From Streptomyces sp. ASQP_92 (GTDB lineage Bacteria; Actinomycetota; Actinomycetes; Streptomycetales; Streptomycetaceae): a stretch of DNA of 64,000 nt. The translations under genes and the position numbers were made by a program. How positions within the stretch are numbered: the first letter of the stretch is position 1; each line of letters starts with the position of its first letter. The notes beneath the pieces were generated by a model that saw nothing but the letters and a program-made list of their open reading frames with translations, had not been told where the DNA came from and did not search any database. Of this stretch, positions 9,258-17,761 are shown piece by piece. Where the stretch lies: positions 119,400 through 183,399 of the forward strand of contig NZ_JAODUA010000016.1 in the NCBI RefSeq assembly GCF_025399895.1. Reading direction: 5' to 3'.

Positions 9258-9706
9258 GATTCCCCCAGGCGGCTCCCGGCCAGCTCGACCTCGAAGGACT
9301 GCTCGCAGTGCGGGCAGGCCACGGCCGCGCGGGTGTGCCCCTCGGCGTTGATCTGCCGGTAGAAGTCCTGGAGGAAGGCGAGGTCGGAGGCGAACATGTT
9401 CTCCACCGTGCCGTCGTGGACGTCACCGAGCGTGCCGAGCCGGGTGATGACCCGGCCCAGCAGGACCACCGACAGATACGCCGGGTTCTCGCGGACCCGT
9501 ACGTCCCGCAGCGGCAGCAGCTCGTCGCGGGCCGTCGCCAGGCGCATGGCGCCGTGCCGGTGCACGGTGCCCGACTCGTCGACGTAGCCGCGCGGCAGCT
9601 CGAACTCGAACTCGGTGCGCAGGGTGTCCCGCGCACCGCCCGAGGCGGACGGAGTCTCGGCTCCGGCGACCGCGCCGCCGGGAACTCCAGGACCTTCGCG
9701 GCGCAT
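9254..9706 (-). CDS. Phage tail assembly-like protein with a CxxC motif
   Basis: A 150-aa protein starting at an ATG that shares one base with the tube gene stop (TAATG). After a ~30-residue flexible N-terminus it has a folded region (TEFEFELPRGYVDESGTVHR, later PAYLSVVLLGRVITRLGTL and DLAFLQDFYRQINAEG). It ends in a short CPHC pair, possibly half of a zinc site. The profile matches tail assembly proteins encoded after the tube gene in eCIS and Mu-like phages, which act as chaperones during tube growth. Its stop overlaps the next small gene. Confidence 0.8.
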   Translation of the reverse strand: MRREGPGVPGGAVAGAETPSASGGARDTLRTEFEFELPRGYVDESGTVHRHGAMRLATARDELLPLRDVRVRENPAYLSVVLLGRVITRLGTLGDVHDGTVENMFASDLAFLQDFYRQINAEGHTRAAVACPHCEQSFEVELAGSRLGES

Positions 9707-10149
9707 TACTCGATGACCAGCTCTTCGAAGGTGATGGAGACCTGCTCGGTCATGGCGGAGGCGTCGCCGGCCTTGACCGCGCTGATCTCGACCTTGTTGC
9801 ACCAGGCGTTGCGCAGGTGGTAGCGCTTCACCGGGTTGTCCTGGTAGTCCATCATGATGATGGAGGCGTTCTTGCGGGCCGAGCCCATGTTCCCGTCGAT
9901 GGACTCCTTGATCCACTCGGAGAACGTGGCGGACTGCGTGGCGCCGCGGGTCACCGTGCACTCGCCGGCCTTCTTGACGCCGGGCAGCTTCTTGATGATC
10001 GGCTTGCCGTCGGCCGAGACCTGCTGGTACTCGATGACGTCCTGCTCCATCGAGAGGCTGCTGACCTCCTGCAAGTACTCGACCATGATGCCGTCGATCT
10101 GAAGGCCGAAGTTGTGTGTGGTGAGAGCGTCACCGGGCTGAAGCGACAT
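9706..10149 (-). CDS. Inner tail tube protein
   Basis: A 147-aa protein with the gp19-like tube fold pattern: HNFGLQIDGIMVEYLQEVSS, then IIKKLPGVKKAGECTVTRGA, and C-terminal SAMTEQVSITFEELVIE. It stacks as hexameric rings to form the rigid inner tube inside the sheath. An AGGAG ribosome site precedes the ATG by about 9 bases. It directly follows the sheath gene (59-base gap) and is coupled to the assembly protein gene. This is the standard sheath-tube pair of contractile systems. Confidence 0.95.
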   Translation of the reverse strand: MSLQPGDALTTHNFGLQIDGIMVEYLQEVSSLSMEQDVIEYQQVSADGKPIIKKLPGVKKAGECTVTRGATQSATFSEWIKESIDGNMGSARKNASIIMMDYQDNPVKRYHLRNAWCNKVEISAVKAGDASAMTEQVSITFEELVIE

Positions 10150-10208
10150 GCTGGGTTACTCCTGTTCGTGCGAAACCGGCTGGGGGCCAAGCGAGTTGAG
10201 GGTCGGTC

Positions 10209-11792
10209 CTACTCCTCCAGCTCGCCGCCGCCGCCCGAGAACTGGGCGAGCCGGAACACGACGAACTCGGCGGGCTTGACCGGCGCGATGCCGATCTCGC
10301 AGACCACGCGGCCCAGGTCGACCGACTCCGGCGGGTTGGTCTCCGCGTCGCACTTCACGTAGAAGGCGTCCTCGGCGCGCTGGCCGAACAGGGCGCCGTT
10401 GCGCCACTCGTTGACCAGGAAGGCGGAGATGTTGCGGCGGATGCGGGCCCACAGCGCCTGGTCGTTCGGCTCGAAGACGACCCACTGGGTGCCGATCAGG
10501 ATCGACTCTTCGAGGTAGTTGAAGTAGCGGCGCACGTTCAGGTAGCGCCACGCCGGGTCGGAGGCGAGGGTGCGGGCGCCCCAGACGCGGATGCCGCGGC
10601 CCGGGAAGGCGCGGATGCAGTTGACGCCGACCGGGTTCAGGAGGTCCTGCTCGCCGCGGGTGATCTGGAGTTCCAGGTCGACGGCGCCGCGCACGATCTC
10701 GTTCGCGGGAGCCTTGTGCACGCCGCGCTCGGAGTCGTTGCGGGCCCAGATGCCGGCCATGTGGCCGGACGGCGGGACGACCTTGGTCTGGCCGCTCGAC
10801 GGGTCGAAGATCTTGATCCACGGGTAGTACAGGGCGGCGTAGCGGGAGTCGTAACCCGCCACCTCCATGCGCCACTTGCGGATGTCGCGGGCGTTGAGCC
10901 CGGGCGGCGGGTCGAGGACGGCCATGCGGTCGCCCATCAGCTCGCAGTGCGAGACCAGGCCCAGCTGGACGGCCTTGACCTGCTCCAGGTCGATCAGGCC
11001 CTGCTGGTAGGCGGCCATCAGGTCCGGCGCGGCGACCATGTTGATCTCGTCGAAGGCCTCCAGGCCACCGAAGCCGGTGCGGTCGGCGGAGTCGCCGATG
11101 AACTGGCCGGACTCGATCCGGGCGACCGTGGCGCCGGGCGAGACCGGCGCGGGCGCGGCGGCCGGCGGGGCCAGGGTGATGGCCTGCGCGTCCGGCTTGG
11201 CGAGCTGGGCGCCGGCCGTGGCCTCCTCGACGGAGATCGTCTTGGAGCGCTGCTTGACCTGGGTGACGACGTAGTTGCGGGCCGACTTCTTCGCGCTGAC
11301 GTCGAAGTTCTCCACGACGGTCTCGCCGTCCTTGACGACCAGCTTGAAGCGGTCGCCGTTGCCCTCGCCCTCGGCGTCCTGCACCTCGACGGTGAGCGCG
11401 CCGCCGGCGCCGGAGCCGGCCGCGATCGCGGACACCTTGAACGTGCCGAGCGCCACGGCCTCACCGGCGGTGATCGCCTGCGGGGCGGTCGCCGAGGACT
11501 GCGGGGCGGCCTGGCCGACCCCGTTGTCCGAGCCGCCGACGCGGACCACGTACGCGGCCGTACCGCCGTTGTTGAAGAAGCCGTAGACGGAGTGCGCCAG
11601 GTAGTACCCGTCCGTGAACTCGCCGAACTCGGCGACGTACTGCGACCAGTTGGTCACCAGCGTCGGCTCGTTGAGCGGCCCCACGGGCGCGAGCCCGACG
11701 AAGGCGGCCACCGAGGTGCCGACCCCTTCGATGGGGCGGGATCCGCTGGCGACTTCCTCGACGTAGACGCCGGGGGACAGGTAGTTGGGCAC
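10209..11792 (-). CDS. Contractile tail sheath protein
   Basis: A 527-aa protein with classical sheath ends: N-terminal YLSPGVYVEEVASGSRPIEG (arm that links neighbouring subunits), and a C-terminal FYVKCDAETNPPESVDLGRV region followed by EIGIAPVKPAEFVVFRLAQF. A central insertion (~residues 110-220) has a beta-rich outer-domain character. The start is a GTG with AAGGAG about 10 bases upstream. Sheath contraction drives the tube and spike. It is the first gene of the main structural run, so the 317-base gap upstream probably carries the main promoter. Confidence 0.97.
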   Translation of the reverse strand: MPNYLSPGVYVEEVASGSRPIEGVGTSVAAFVGLAPVGPLNEPTLVTNWSQYVAEFGEFTDGYYLAHSVYGFFNNGGTAAYVVRVGGSDNGVGQAAPQSSATAPQAITAGEAVALGTFKVSAIAAGSGAGGALTVEVQDAEGEGNGDRFKLVVKDGETVVENFDVSAKKSARNYVVTQVKQRSKTISVEEATAGAQLAKPDAQAITLAPPAAAPAPVSPGATVARIESGQFIGDSADRTGFGGLEAFDEINMVAAPDLMAAYQQGLIDLEQVKAVQLGLVSHCELMGDRMAVLDPPPGLNARDIRKWRMEVAGYDSRYAALYYPWIKIFDPSSGQTKVVPPSGHMAGIWARNDSERGVHKAPANEIVRGAVDLELQITRGEQDLLNPVGVNCIRAFPGRGIRVWGARTLASDPAWRYLNVRRYFNYLEESILIGTQWVVFEPNDQALWARIRRNISAFLVNEWRNGALFGQRAEDAFYVKCDAETNPPESVDLGRVVCEIGIAPVKPAEFVVFRLAQFSGGGGELEE

Positions 11793-12109
11793 GGGAAGCT
11801 GCTCCTTGTTACTGGGTGTACGGAGGTGTGGGCCGGCTCCCCGAAGCCGAGGGGCCCAACTGAGCGCGGGGCGGACGGCTCACTCCGAATCCGAGCCGCA
11901 TGCGGTTGTCCCGCCCCCCGAAACGCTGCCACCGGCCCATTACCCCTCCAGGCTCGCGTAGCGCGGGCGCCGCGGGGAGGGAAGAAGGTGCGTGGACGAG
12001 GGCAGCACAAGCTGCCCTTCCGGTCATCGGAGCGGGTTCGCCCGGCCGGATCGGGTACGGCGACTGCGGACCCGGTACCCGCGTCCGCCGTGGACACACG
12101 GAGGTTCGG
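11793..12109. other. 317-bp spacer before the sheath operon
   Basis: No convincing gene is present. A perfect 7-bp stem-loop (GGGCAGC, 4-base loop, GCTGCCC) lies at 12000-12017, roughly 100 bases past the stop of the leftward 51-aa gene, and may act as a weak terminator. The rest is the likely leader and promoter of the sheath operon, but no clear -10/-35 pair could be assigned by eye. Confidence 0.5.
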
Positions 12110-12265
12110 TCAGCTCTCGTCCTCGTCGCCGCCGAGCGCCGCCGGGGCCCCGGCGGACGGGAGGCGCCCGGCGCTCAGCCGGTTCGCCTCGCGGACCTTC
12201 TCCAGGAGTTCCTCCCTGCGCCGCTCGGCCTCGGCCGCCTGCTGTTCCGCACTGCTGTCACCCAT
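12110..12265 (-). CDS. Small acidic helical protein (51 aa), unknown
   Basis: A frame starting at an ATG at 12265 with an AGGGGG ribosome-site-like run about 10 bases upstream. The product starts MGDSSAEQQAAEAERRREEL and continues LLEKVREANRLSAG with a DEDES C-terminal end. It is predicted to be one charged helix with an acidic tail. It lies between the candidate cargo gene and the sheath gene in the same orientation. Small proteins at this place could be chaperones or cargo adaptors, but nothing in the sequence proves it. It could also be non-coding, although the codon pattern favours translation. Confidence 0.5.
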   Translation of the reverse strand: MGDSSAEQQAAEAERRREELLEKVREANRLSAGRLPSAGAPAALGGDEDES

Positions 12266-12399
12266 GGCCCGCACCCCCTAGGCACGTCTGCCGGTTTTCC
12301 TCCACGGCTCCCCGGTCCGTGAGGGCGGTGGCTGTCCGTACTCTCAGCAGCGTGCTCCCCCGACGCCCGACCTGCCAGGGGATGGGCGCGCCAACTCCC

Positions 12400-13875
12400 T
12401 TACTGTGCCGCCGAGTTCATGCCGGGCTGGGGTCGGGCGACACGGAGCGTCATCGGGTTGTTGAAGTAGCCGGAGGCCGCCTGCTGTTCGTGGAAGCTCT
12501 CGCCGGGACCGCCGCCGTACACCCGGAAGAACCAGGAGCGGCAGGTGTGGTCCTCGAAGTCCTGCTGGAGCTGGAGCCGTGGCATGCCCCGCTTCTTCCT
12601 GACCTCGGGGTCGCTGACGAGTGCCGCGAGCACCTCGTCGAACTTCGCCTTGAAGGCATGCTGGTCGTCGCTCTCCAGGAGCGGCTTGAGCTGCGCGAAC
12701 CAGCCGCGGCTCGCGTTGGCCCGCTGGAGCAGCACCTCGTACAGCTCGGAGCGGGCCTTGGCGTCGAACTCGTTGCGGGCGTAGTTCTCCAGGGTCACCT
12801 GGCAGGTGCCGTCCAGGGAGCGCGCCACGACCGCCGCGAAGTGGTAGCCCCAGACGTCCTCGCCGCGCTCGGCGGCCGGCGCCACCGAGTGGTCCAGGCC
12901 GTCCTGCGCCAGCATGCTGAAGATCGCGAACCCGTCGCCGGGGCCGGGCGACGCGTACTTGTTGATGCCAAGGCGCTGCTCGGTGGCGTCCCGGCCGCCG
13001 TCCCGGGTGGCTTCGCCGTAGCGGCGGCCGAGGTCGGGGCCGGGTGTGTGAGCGCCGTCGGCGGCGGCGACCGCGCCGTCCACGTCGAGGGTGGAGGCGG
13101 TGTCCCCCGCGACGGCGTCGGCCAGCCGGTTGGCGCGGGCGTCGCTGTCGGAGTTGGGGGTGAGCAGGAAGTTTCCGTCGCCGCCGCCGAGCACCGCCTG
13201 GGCGCGCTTGGCGTGCTCGGAGCCGATCAGGCTGCACGCCACCGAGATGCAGGTGGAGCGCAGCAGCGAGACGAACGGGCCGAGTTGGCTCTTGTCCGTC
13301 GCGTCCCGCACCACGCTCGGCCGCACCCGCAGCAGCCGGTGGGCGCCGACGCCGATGCTGCGGCCGCCGGCGACCAGCTCCACGGTGCTGCCGACCGCGC
13401 GCAGCGCCTCGTTGGCGCTGTCCACCACGGCCTGGACCGCGTAGAACTCCTTGGGCTCGGCCACCCCGTGCACGGCCAGCGTCCCGTCGTCGGCCACCCG
13501 CAGCGGGGCGTCGGCGGGTCCCACCTCGGCGAGTTCGTACCGCAACCGCTCGCGAATGTCCCGGGGTTCGCCGCCGCCGCCCATGGCGACCCTCGGCGCG
13601 GGGCCCTGCGCGACGAAGAACGGGCCGCGCTCGCCCGGCCGGTCCTGGGCGTCGTAGCTGCCGCCCTCGTGGGTGGCGATCCGCTGGAGGTGCACGGACT
13701 CGCGCTCGTCGGGTGCCGACTCCCGCTCGCGGGGCGCGGCCGGGGCGAGCAGCCGGGACAACGCGGCGTTGCCCGCCGTGCGGTGGAGCTCGGCCAGCGC
13801 GGTGTCCTGCCGGACGGGAGTGGTCCCCGGGGTGCCCCGCTGACGCTCCGCCCGCTGGTGCAGCCCGATCCGCAC
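12400..13875 (-). CDS. Candidate eCIS cargo/effector with N-terminal NAALSRLL motif and Cys/His-containing C-terminal domain
   Basis: A 491-aa protein starting at a GTG (13875) with an AGGGGGG site about 7 bases upstream. Residues 27-45 read ALAELHRTAGNAALSRLLAP, closely resembling the N-terminal element seen in many eCIS-associated proteins, followed by an HLQR at 62-65. The C-terminal part has cysteines at 209 and 214 (STCISVACSLIG), a GINKYASPGPGDGF segment near 303-316, WGYHFAAVVA with His345, and TLENYARN with Glu363/Asn364. This Cys...His...Glu/Asn arrangement suggests a papain-like hydrolase, transglutaminase or deamidase, which is inference. There is no signal peptide or membrane segment. 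It is divergent from the SARP-NB-ARC gene. Confidence 0.78.
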   Translation of the reverse strand: MRIGLHQRAERQRGTPGTTPVRQDTALAELHRTAGNAALSRLLAPAAPRERESAPDERESVHLQRIATHEGGSYDAQDRPGERGPFFVAQGPAPRVAMGGGGEPRDIRERLRYELAEVGPADAPLRVADDGTLAVHGVAEPKEFYAVQAVVDSANEALRAVGSTVELVAGGRSIGVGAHRLLRVRPSVVRDATDKSQLGPFVSLLRSTCISVACSLIGSEHAKRAQAVLGGGDGNFLLTPNSDSDARANRLADAVAGDTASTLDVDGAVAAADGAHTPGPDLGRRYGEATRDGGRDATEQRLGINKYASPGPGDGFAIFSMLAQDGLDHSVAPAAERGEDVWGYHFAAVVARSLDGTCQVTLENYARNEFDAKARSELYEVLLQRANASRGWFAQLKPLLESDDQHAFKAKFDEVLAALVSDPEVRKKRGMPRLQLQQDFEDHTCRSWFFRVYGGGPGESFHEQQAASGYFNNPMTLRVARPQPGMNSAAQ

Positions 13876-14162
13876 GCTGGTCCCCCCTTGCTCGTCGGCT
13901 CGCGATTCTTCGCACGAGTACAACGGAACGCAGGAGGCGTTCGGCCCGTCTTGGGGGCAGGGAGGGTGCCCTTTCGACCGGTTACCGGCGGGATACAGGG
14001 GCAGTTCAAGCCAACTCCTTGTGCGATACATGTGCTGATGCGGGCCTTCGGAAGGTCCTGGCGTAGCGTTTCGGTGGGCCGGACGAACAGGATCCGGGGG
14101 CCGGAAGGGCAAACGTCGGGGGACGAGTCGGCCGGGTGAGGAAGAGGAAGAGGCGGCGGCGC
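13876..14162. promoter_or_regulatory. Divergent promoter region between cargo candidate and SARP-NB-ARC regulator
   Basis: This 287-bp stretch must hold the start signals of both divergent genes. It has a locally less GC-rich core around 14005-14040. The leftward gene has a clear AGGGGGG ribosome site at its right end and the rightward gene a GAGGAAGAGG run just before its GTG. A SARP-type direct-repeat operator could not be identified confidently by eye. Confidence 0.4.
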
Positions 14163-17100
14163 GTGACGGAATCCGGCGGAACGGGCGAAGGCGGCACAAC
14201 CGGGGGCATATCCAGCGGCGTGGCCGGGGGTGTGACCGGCGGCCTGCGCTTTCGGATGCTCGGGCCGGTCGAGGGAGACTTCGACGGCCGTGCCCTGCCG
14301 CTCGGTCCGCCCCAGCAACGCGCCCTGCTCGCCGTCCTGTTGCTCCGCGAGGGCCGGCCGGTCTCGATGCCGGAACTCCTCGACGCGATCTGGGGCGAGC
14401 GGCTGCCGCCGCGCGGCGTGGGCACCCTGCGCACCTATGTGTCGCGGCTGCGCACCCTGCTCGAACCGGACCGCCCCGCGCGCACCCCGGCCCGCCTCCT
14501 GGTGTCGGCCGACGACGGCTACGCGCTGCGGGTCCCCTCCACGGCCCTGGACACCGCCGTCTTCGAGGCGCGGCTCGCCGAGGCCGCCCGGCTGCGCGGG
14601 CTTGGGGACACCGCCGGTGCCCACCACGAGCTCACCGGCGCGCTCGCCCTGTGGGGCGGCAGCCCCCTCGCCGGTCTTCCGGGCCCGCACGCCGAGCGCC
14701 AGCGCGACCGGCTCACCGAACTGTGGCTCTCCGCCCGCGAGGACCACTTCCACGGCGCCCTCGCCCTGGACCGCCACGCGGCCACCATCGCCTCGCTGCG
14801 CGCGTTCGCCGCCGAACACCCCCTGCGCGAACGCACCCAGGCCCTCCTCATGCTGGCCCTGCACCGGGCCGGCCGCCAGGCCGACGCGTTCGCCGTCTAC
14901 GAGACGACCCGCCGCACCCTGAACGAGGAACTCGGCGTCCCGCCCGGCCCCGAACTGGCCGCCCTGCACACCCGCCTGCTCAACCGCCACCAGCCCCCGA
15001 CGGCCCCCGGGCGCACCCCTGCCACACTCCCGGCCGACCCCCAACAGCCGTCTTCGGAACGCGTTTTCACTAACGCGTCCCCCCGCGCGGCCGACCCTCA
15101 ACAGCCGTCTGCGGAACGCGCCTTCAACCACGCGGCGACGCGCGCGGCCGACCCCCGGCGTCCCGCCACGGAACGGATCCCCACGGCTCCGACCGCGCAC
15201 GACGCCCGCCAACCGCTCGCGGCCCGGCCCCCCGTCGCCCCGGCCCCGCACGCGGCCGACCCCCAACGGCATCCCGTGGAGGGGCCCTTCAGCACCCCGG
15301 CCCCGCACGGGACCGATCCCCAAAGGCCTGCCGCGGAACGGATTTCCACCACCCCTGCTCCGCACGCGGCCGGGCCCCGGCGCCCGGACGCCGAACGCAT
15401 CCCCGCCGTCCCCGAGGAGCGCCCCCCGGTCGAACCCCAGACCCCGTCCGCGCCTGAACGCCGCTCGTCCTCAGGCGCCGGGCAGGGTGAGACGCCCCGA
15501 TGCCGACCGGCCCAACTGCCGCCCGCGATAAGGGACTTCACCGGCCGGGACGGGGCTCTCGACGAGCTGACCACCCTTCTCCAGGGCGCGTCCGAGGTCC
15601 GGGCGATGGCGGTGGCCGTCCTCACCGGTCTGGGCGGCGTGGGCAAGAGCGCCCTCGCCACCACCGCGGCCCACCGGATGCGCAGGGCCTTCCCCGACGG
15701 CCAGCTCTACGCCGACCTGCGCGGTGCCGCCGAGCCCGCCGACAGCGCGGACGTCCTGACCCACCTCCTGCGCTCCCTCGGCGTGCCCGAGGGCGCCGTC
15801 CCCGACGACGCGGGCCAGCGGGGCGCCCTGTACCGCTCCCTGCTCGCGGGCCGCCGCGTCCTGATCCTGCTCGACAACGCGCACGACACCGCCCAGCTCC
15901 GGCCCCTGCTGCCCGGCACCCCGGGCAGCGCCGTCCTGATCACCAGCCGGACCAGGATCGTCGGGCTGCCCGGCGCCCGGCTGTTCGACCTGGAGGCGAT
16001 GAGCGAACGGGACGCGCTGGCGATGCTGGAGACGATCGTGGGCGGCGAGCGGGTGGCCGCCGACCCCGACGCGGCCCGCCGGCTCGTCGCCGCCTGCGGA
16101 CGCCTGCCGCTCGCGGTACGGATCGCCGCCGCCCGCCTGGCCGCCCGCCCCGACTGGGCGGTGGCCGACCTGACGGCCCGGCTCGGCGACGAGCGCCACC
16201 GCCTGGACGAGCTGGAGGCCGACGGGCTCGGCATCGACGCCGCCTTCCGGCTCAGCTACGAGGGCCTCGACCCGCACGTCGCCCGGGCCTTCCGCCTGGC
16301 GTCGGCCGCCGCCGTGCCGGTCTTCGGGCGGACCACCGCCGCCGTGCTGCTCGACATCGAGGAGGACGCCGCCGAGGACGCTCTTGAGGCGCTCGTCGAC
16401 GCCGGTCTCCTGGAGGCCTGCGGCATCGACCGCTACCGCTTCCACGACCTGGTACGGATCTTCGCCCGGCGCGTTCTGGACGATTCGCCCGACGCGGCCG
16501 AGCGGCCCGCCGCCCAGCGCCGCCTCCTGGACCACCTCCTGGCCACGGTCACCCACGCCGTACGCCGGCTGCGCCCGCACAGCATGCTGCCCGACCTCCT
16601 GCACGCCCCGCGCACCCCCGGATACCGGCCCGCCGACGCCGAGGCCGCCCGCGCCTGGCTCCAGGAGTCCCACCAGCTGATCCGCGCCACCGCCGAGCAG
16701 GCCCTGGGCAAGGGCCCCTGGGAGGACCTGGGCCAGGAGGCGCTGCGGCCCGCCGTCGACCTCCTGACCGGCTGGGCGCACCTGGTCCTCGGCACCGCCC
16801 GGCGCCGCGAACTCCAGGGCCCGGCCCGGCTCGCCCTGGCCGGGGCGCACTGCCACGGCGACTCCCGGTCGGCGGCCCGGGCGCTGCGCCTGATCGCCGC
16901 CGTACCGCAGCAGGGCGCCGACACCTACCCGCGCATCGAGCGCGCCCTGCGCCAGGCGCTGCGCTTCGCGGCGCTCGCGCCGGACCCGCTGACCGAGTCG
17001 GAGGCGGCCCACGAACTCGCCATGATCCTGGCCGCGATGGGCCGCCCCGCCGAGGCGCTGCCCCTGTTCGAGCAGGCCTGGGCCCGCTACGTCGACCTGG

Positions 17101-17711
17101 GCAGCCGGGGCGACGCGGTGCGCGTCCTGGCCCATGGCGTACGCGCCCACATGCTGCTCGGGGACAAGGAGCGCGCCGAGTCCGCCGCCGACGAAGTGCT
17201 GCGCGGCGCGCGGGAGTTGGGGGACCGCAGTACGCTGGGGCACGTCCTGTACCAGATCGGCTGCGCGCTGCTCGCGGGCGGCCGCCCGGTACGGGCCGCG
17301 GCCCATCTGCGCGAGTCGCGCCAGCACCACCAGTGGGTGGGCGACCTGCGCTGGGAGGCGCTGGCGTGGGCCCGTCTCGCGCACTGCGCGCTGGCCAGGG
17401 AGCGGCCCGGGGAGGCGGCGGCCTGTGCCACACAGGCCCTGTCCATCGAGGGTGAGCTCGGGGACCCGTTCTGCCGGGGTCTCGCGCTCGCGGCCCGCGG
17501 CCGGGCACTGCTCGCGCTCGGCGAGGCACCGGCGCTCTCCGCGCTGGCCTCGCTGCGCACCGCGCACCGGCTGCTCAGCGCCCGGGGCGCGGCCGAGGCC
17601 GACGAGCTGACCTCGCTCCTGTGGACGGCGCCGCCCGCACCCCGGCGCCCGGCCGTCCCGCCGGGCAGCCCGGCGCGCGGGGCCGCGAGTGCAGCACGGG
17701 CTGCCCTCTGA
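14163..17711 (+). CDS. AfsR-type SARP - NB-ARC - TPR regulator
   Basis: A 1182-aa protein. Residues ~20-110 are an OmpR-like winged helix (LRFRMLGPVEGDFDGRALPL), ~115-265 the bacterial transcriptional activation domain (DRLTELWLSAREDHFHGALA), giving a SARP head. Residues ~285-450 are a disordered linker of degenerate ADPQQPSxER-type repeats. The NB-ARC NTPase follows, with Walker A GLGGVGKS at 489-496, Walker B VLILLDN, and a TSR sensor. The C-terminal ~400 residues are TPR-like helices. I chose the GTG at 14163 with GAGG 9 bases upstream; the GTG at 14136 would add an Arg/Lys run using rare AGG codons that looks like the ribosome site itself. It probably senses a signal through the TPRs and activates neighbouring eCIS or cargo genes (inference). 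Confidence 0.92.
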   Translation: MTESGGTGEGGTTGGISSGVAGGVTGGLRFRMLGPVEGDFDGRALPLGPPQQRALLAVLLLREGRPVSMPELLDAIWGERLPPRGVGTLRTYVSRLRTLLEPDRPARTPARLLVSADDGYALRVPSTALDTAVFEARLAEAARLRGLGDTAGAHHELTGALALWGGSPLAGLPGPHAERQRDRLTELWLSAREDHFHGALALDRHAATIASLRAFAAEHPLRERTQALLMLALHRAGRQADAFAVYETTRRTLNEELGVPPGPELAALHTRLLNRHQPPTAPGRTPATLPADPQQPSSERVFTNASPRAADPQQPSAERAFNHAATRAADPRRPATERIPTAPTAHDARQPLAARPPVAPAPHAADPQRHPVEGPFSTPAPHGTDPQRPAAERISTTPAPHAAGPRRPDAERIPAVPEERPPVEPQTPSAPERRSSSGAGQGETPRCRPAQLPPAIRDFTGRDGALDELTTLLQGASEVRAMAVAVLTGLGGVGKSALATTAAHRMRRAFPDGQLYADLRGAAEPADSADVLTHLLRSLGVPEGAVPDDAGQRGALYRSLLAGRRVLILLDNAHDTAQLRPLLPGTPGSAVLITSRTRIVGLPGARLFDLEAMSERDALAMLETIVGGERVAADPDAARRLVAACGRLPLAVRIAAARLAARPDWAVADLTARLGDERHRLDELEADGLGIDAAFRLSYEGLDPHVARAFRLASAAAVPVFGRTTAAVLLDIEEDAAEDALEALVDAGLLEACGIDRYRFHDLVRIFARRVLDDSPDAAERPAAQRRLLDHLLATVTHAVRRLRPHSMLPDLLHAPRTPGYRPADAEAARAWLQESHQLIRATAEQALGKGPWEDLGQEALRPAVDLLTGWAHLVLGTARRRELQGPARLALAGAHCHGDSRSAARALRLIAAVPQQGADTYPRIERALRQALRFAALAPDPLTESEAAHELAMILAAMGRPAEALPLFEQAWARYVDLGSRGDAVRVLAHGVRAHMLLGDKERAESAADEVLRGARELGDRSTLGHVLYQIGCALLAGGRPVRAAAHLRESRQHHQWVGDLRWEALAWARLAHCALARERPGEAAACATQALSIEGELGDPFCRGLALAARGRALLALGEAPALSALASLRTAHRLLSARGAAEADELTSLLWTAPPAPRRPAVPPGSPARGAASAARAAL

Positions 17712-17761
17712 CAGAGCCTTTTGGGCAGGGGGCCGCACGGCGCGCCCCCTAGCCTTCCCCC

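Noticed and set aside
14136..14162. GTG start at 14136 for the SARP regulator
   Set aside because: It would add an Arg/Lys stretch with rare AGG codons; the purine run is better explained as the ribosome site of the GTG at 14163.
13876..14199. Upstream extension of the candidate effector to an ATG at 14199
   Set aside because: It would run through the divergent promoter and into the regulator coding sequence. A GTG with a strong ribosome site exists at 13875.
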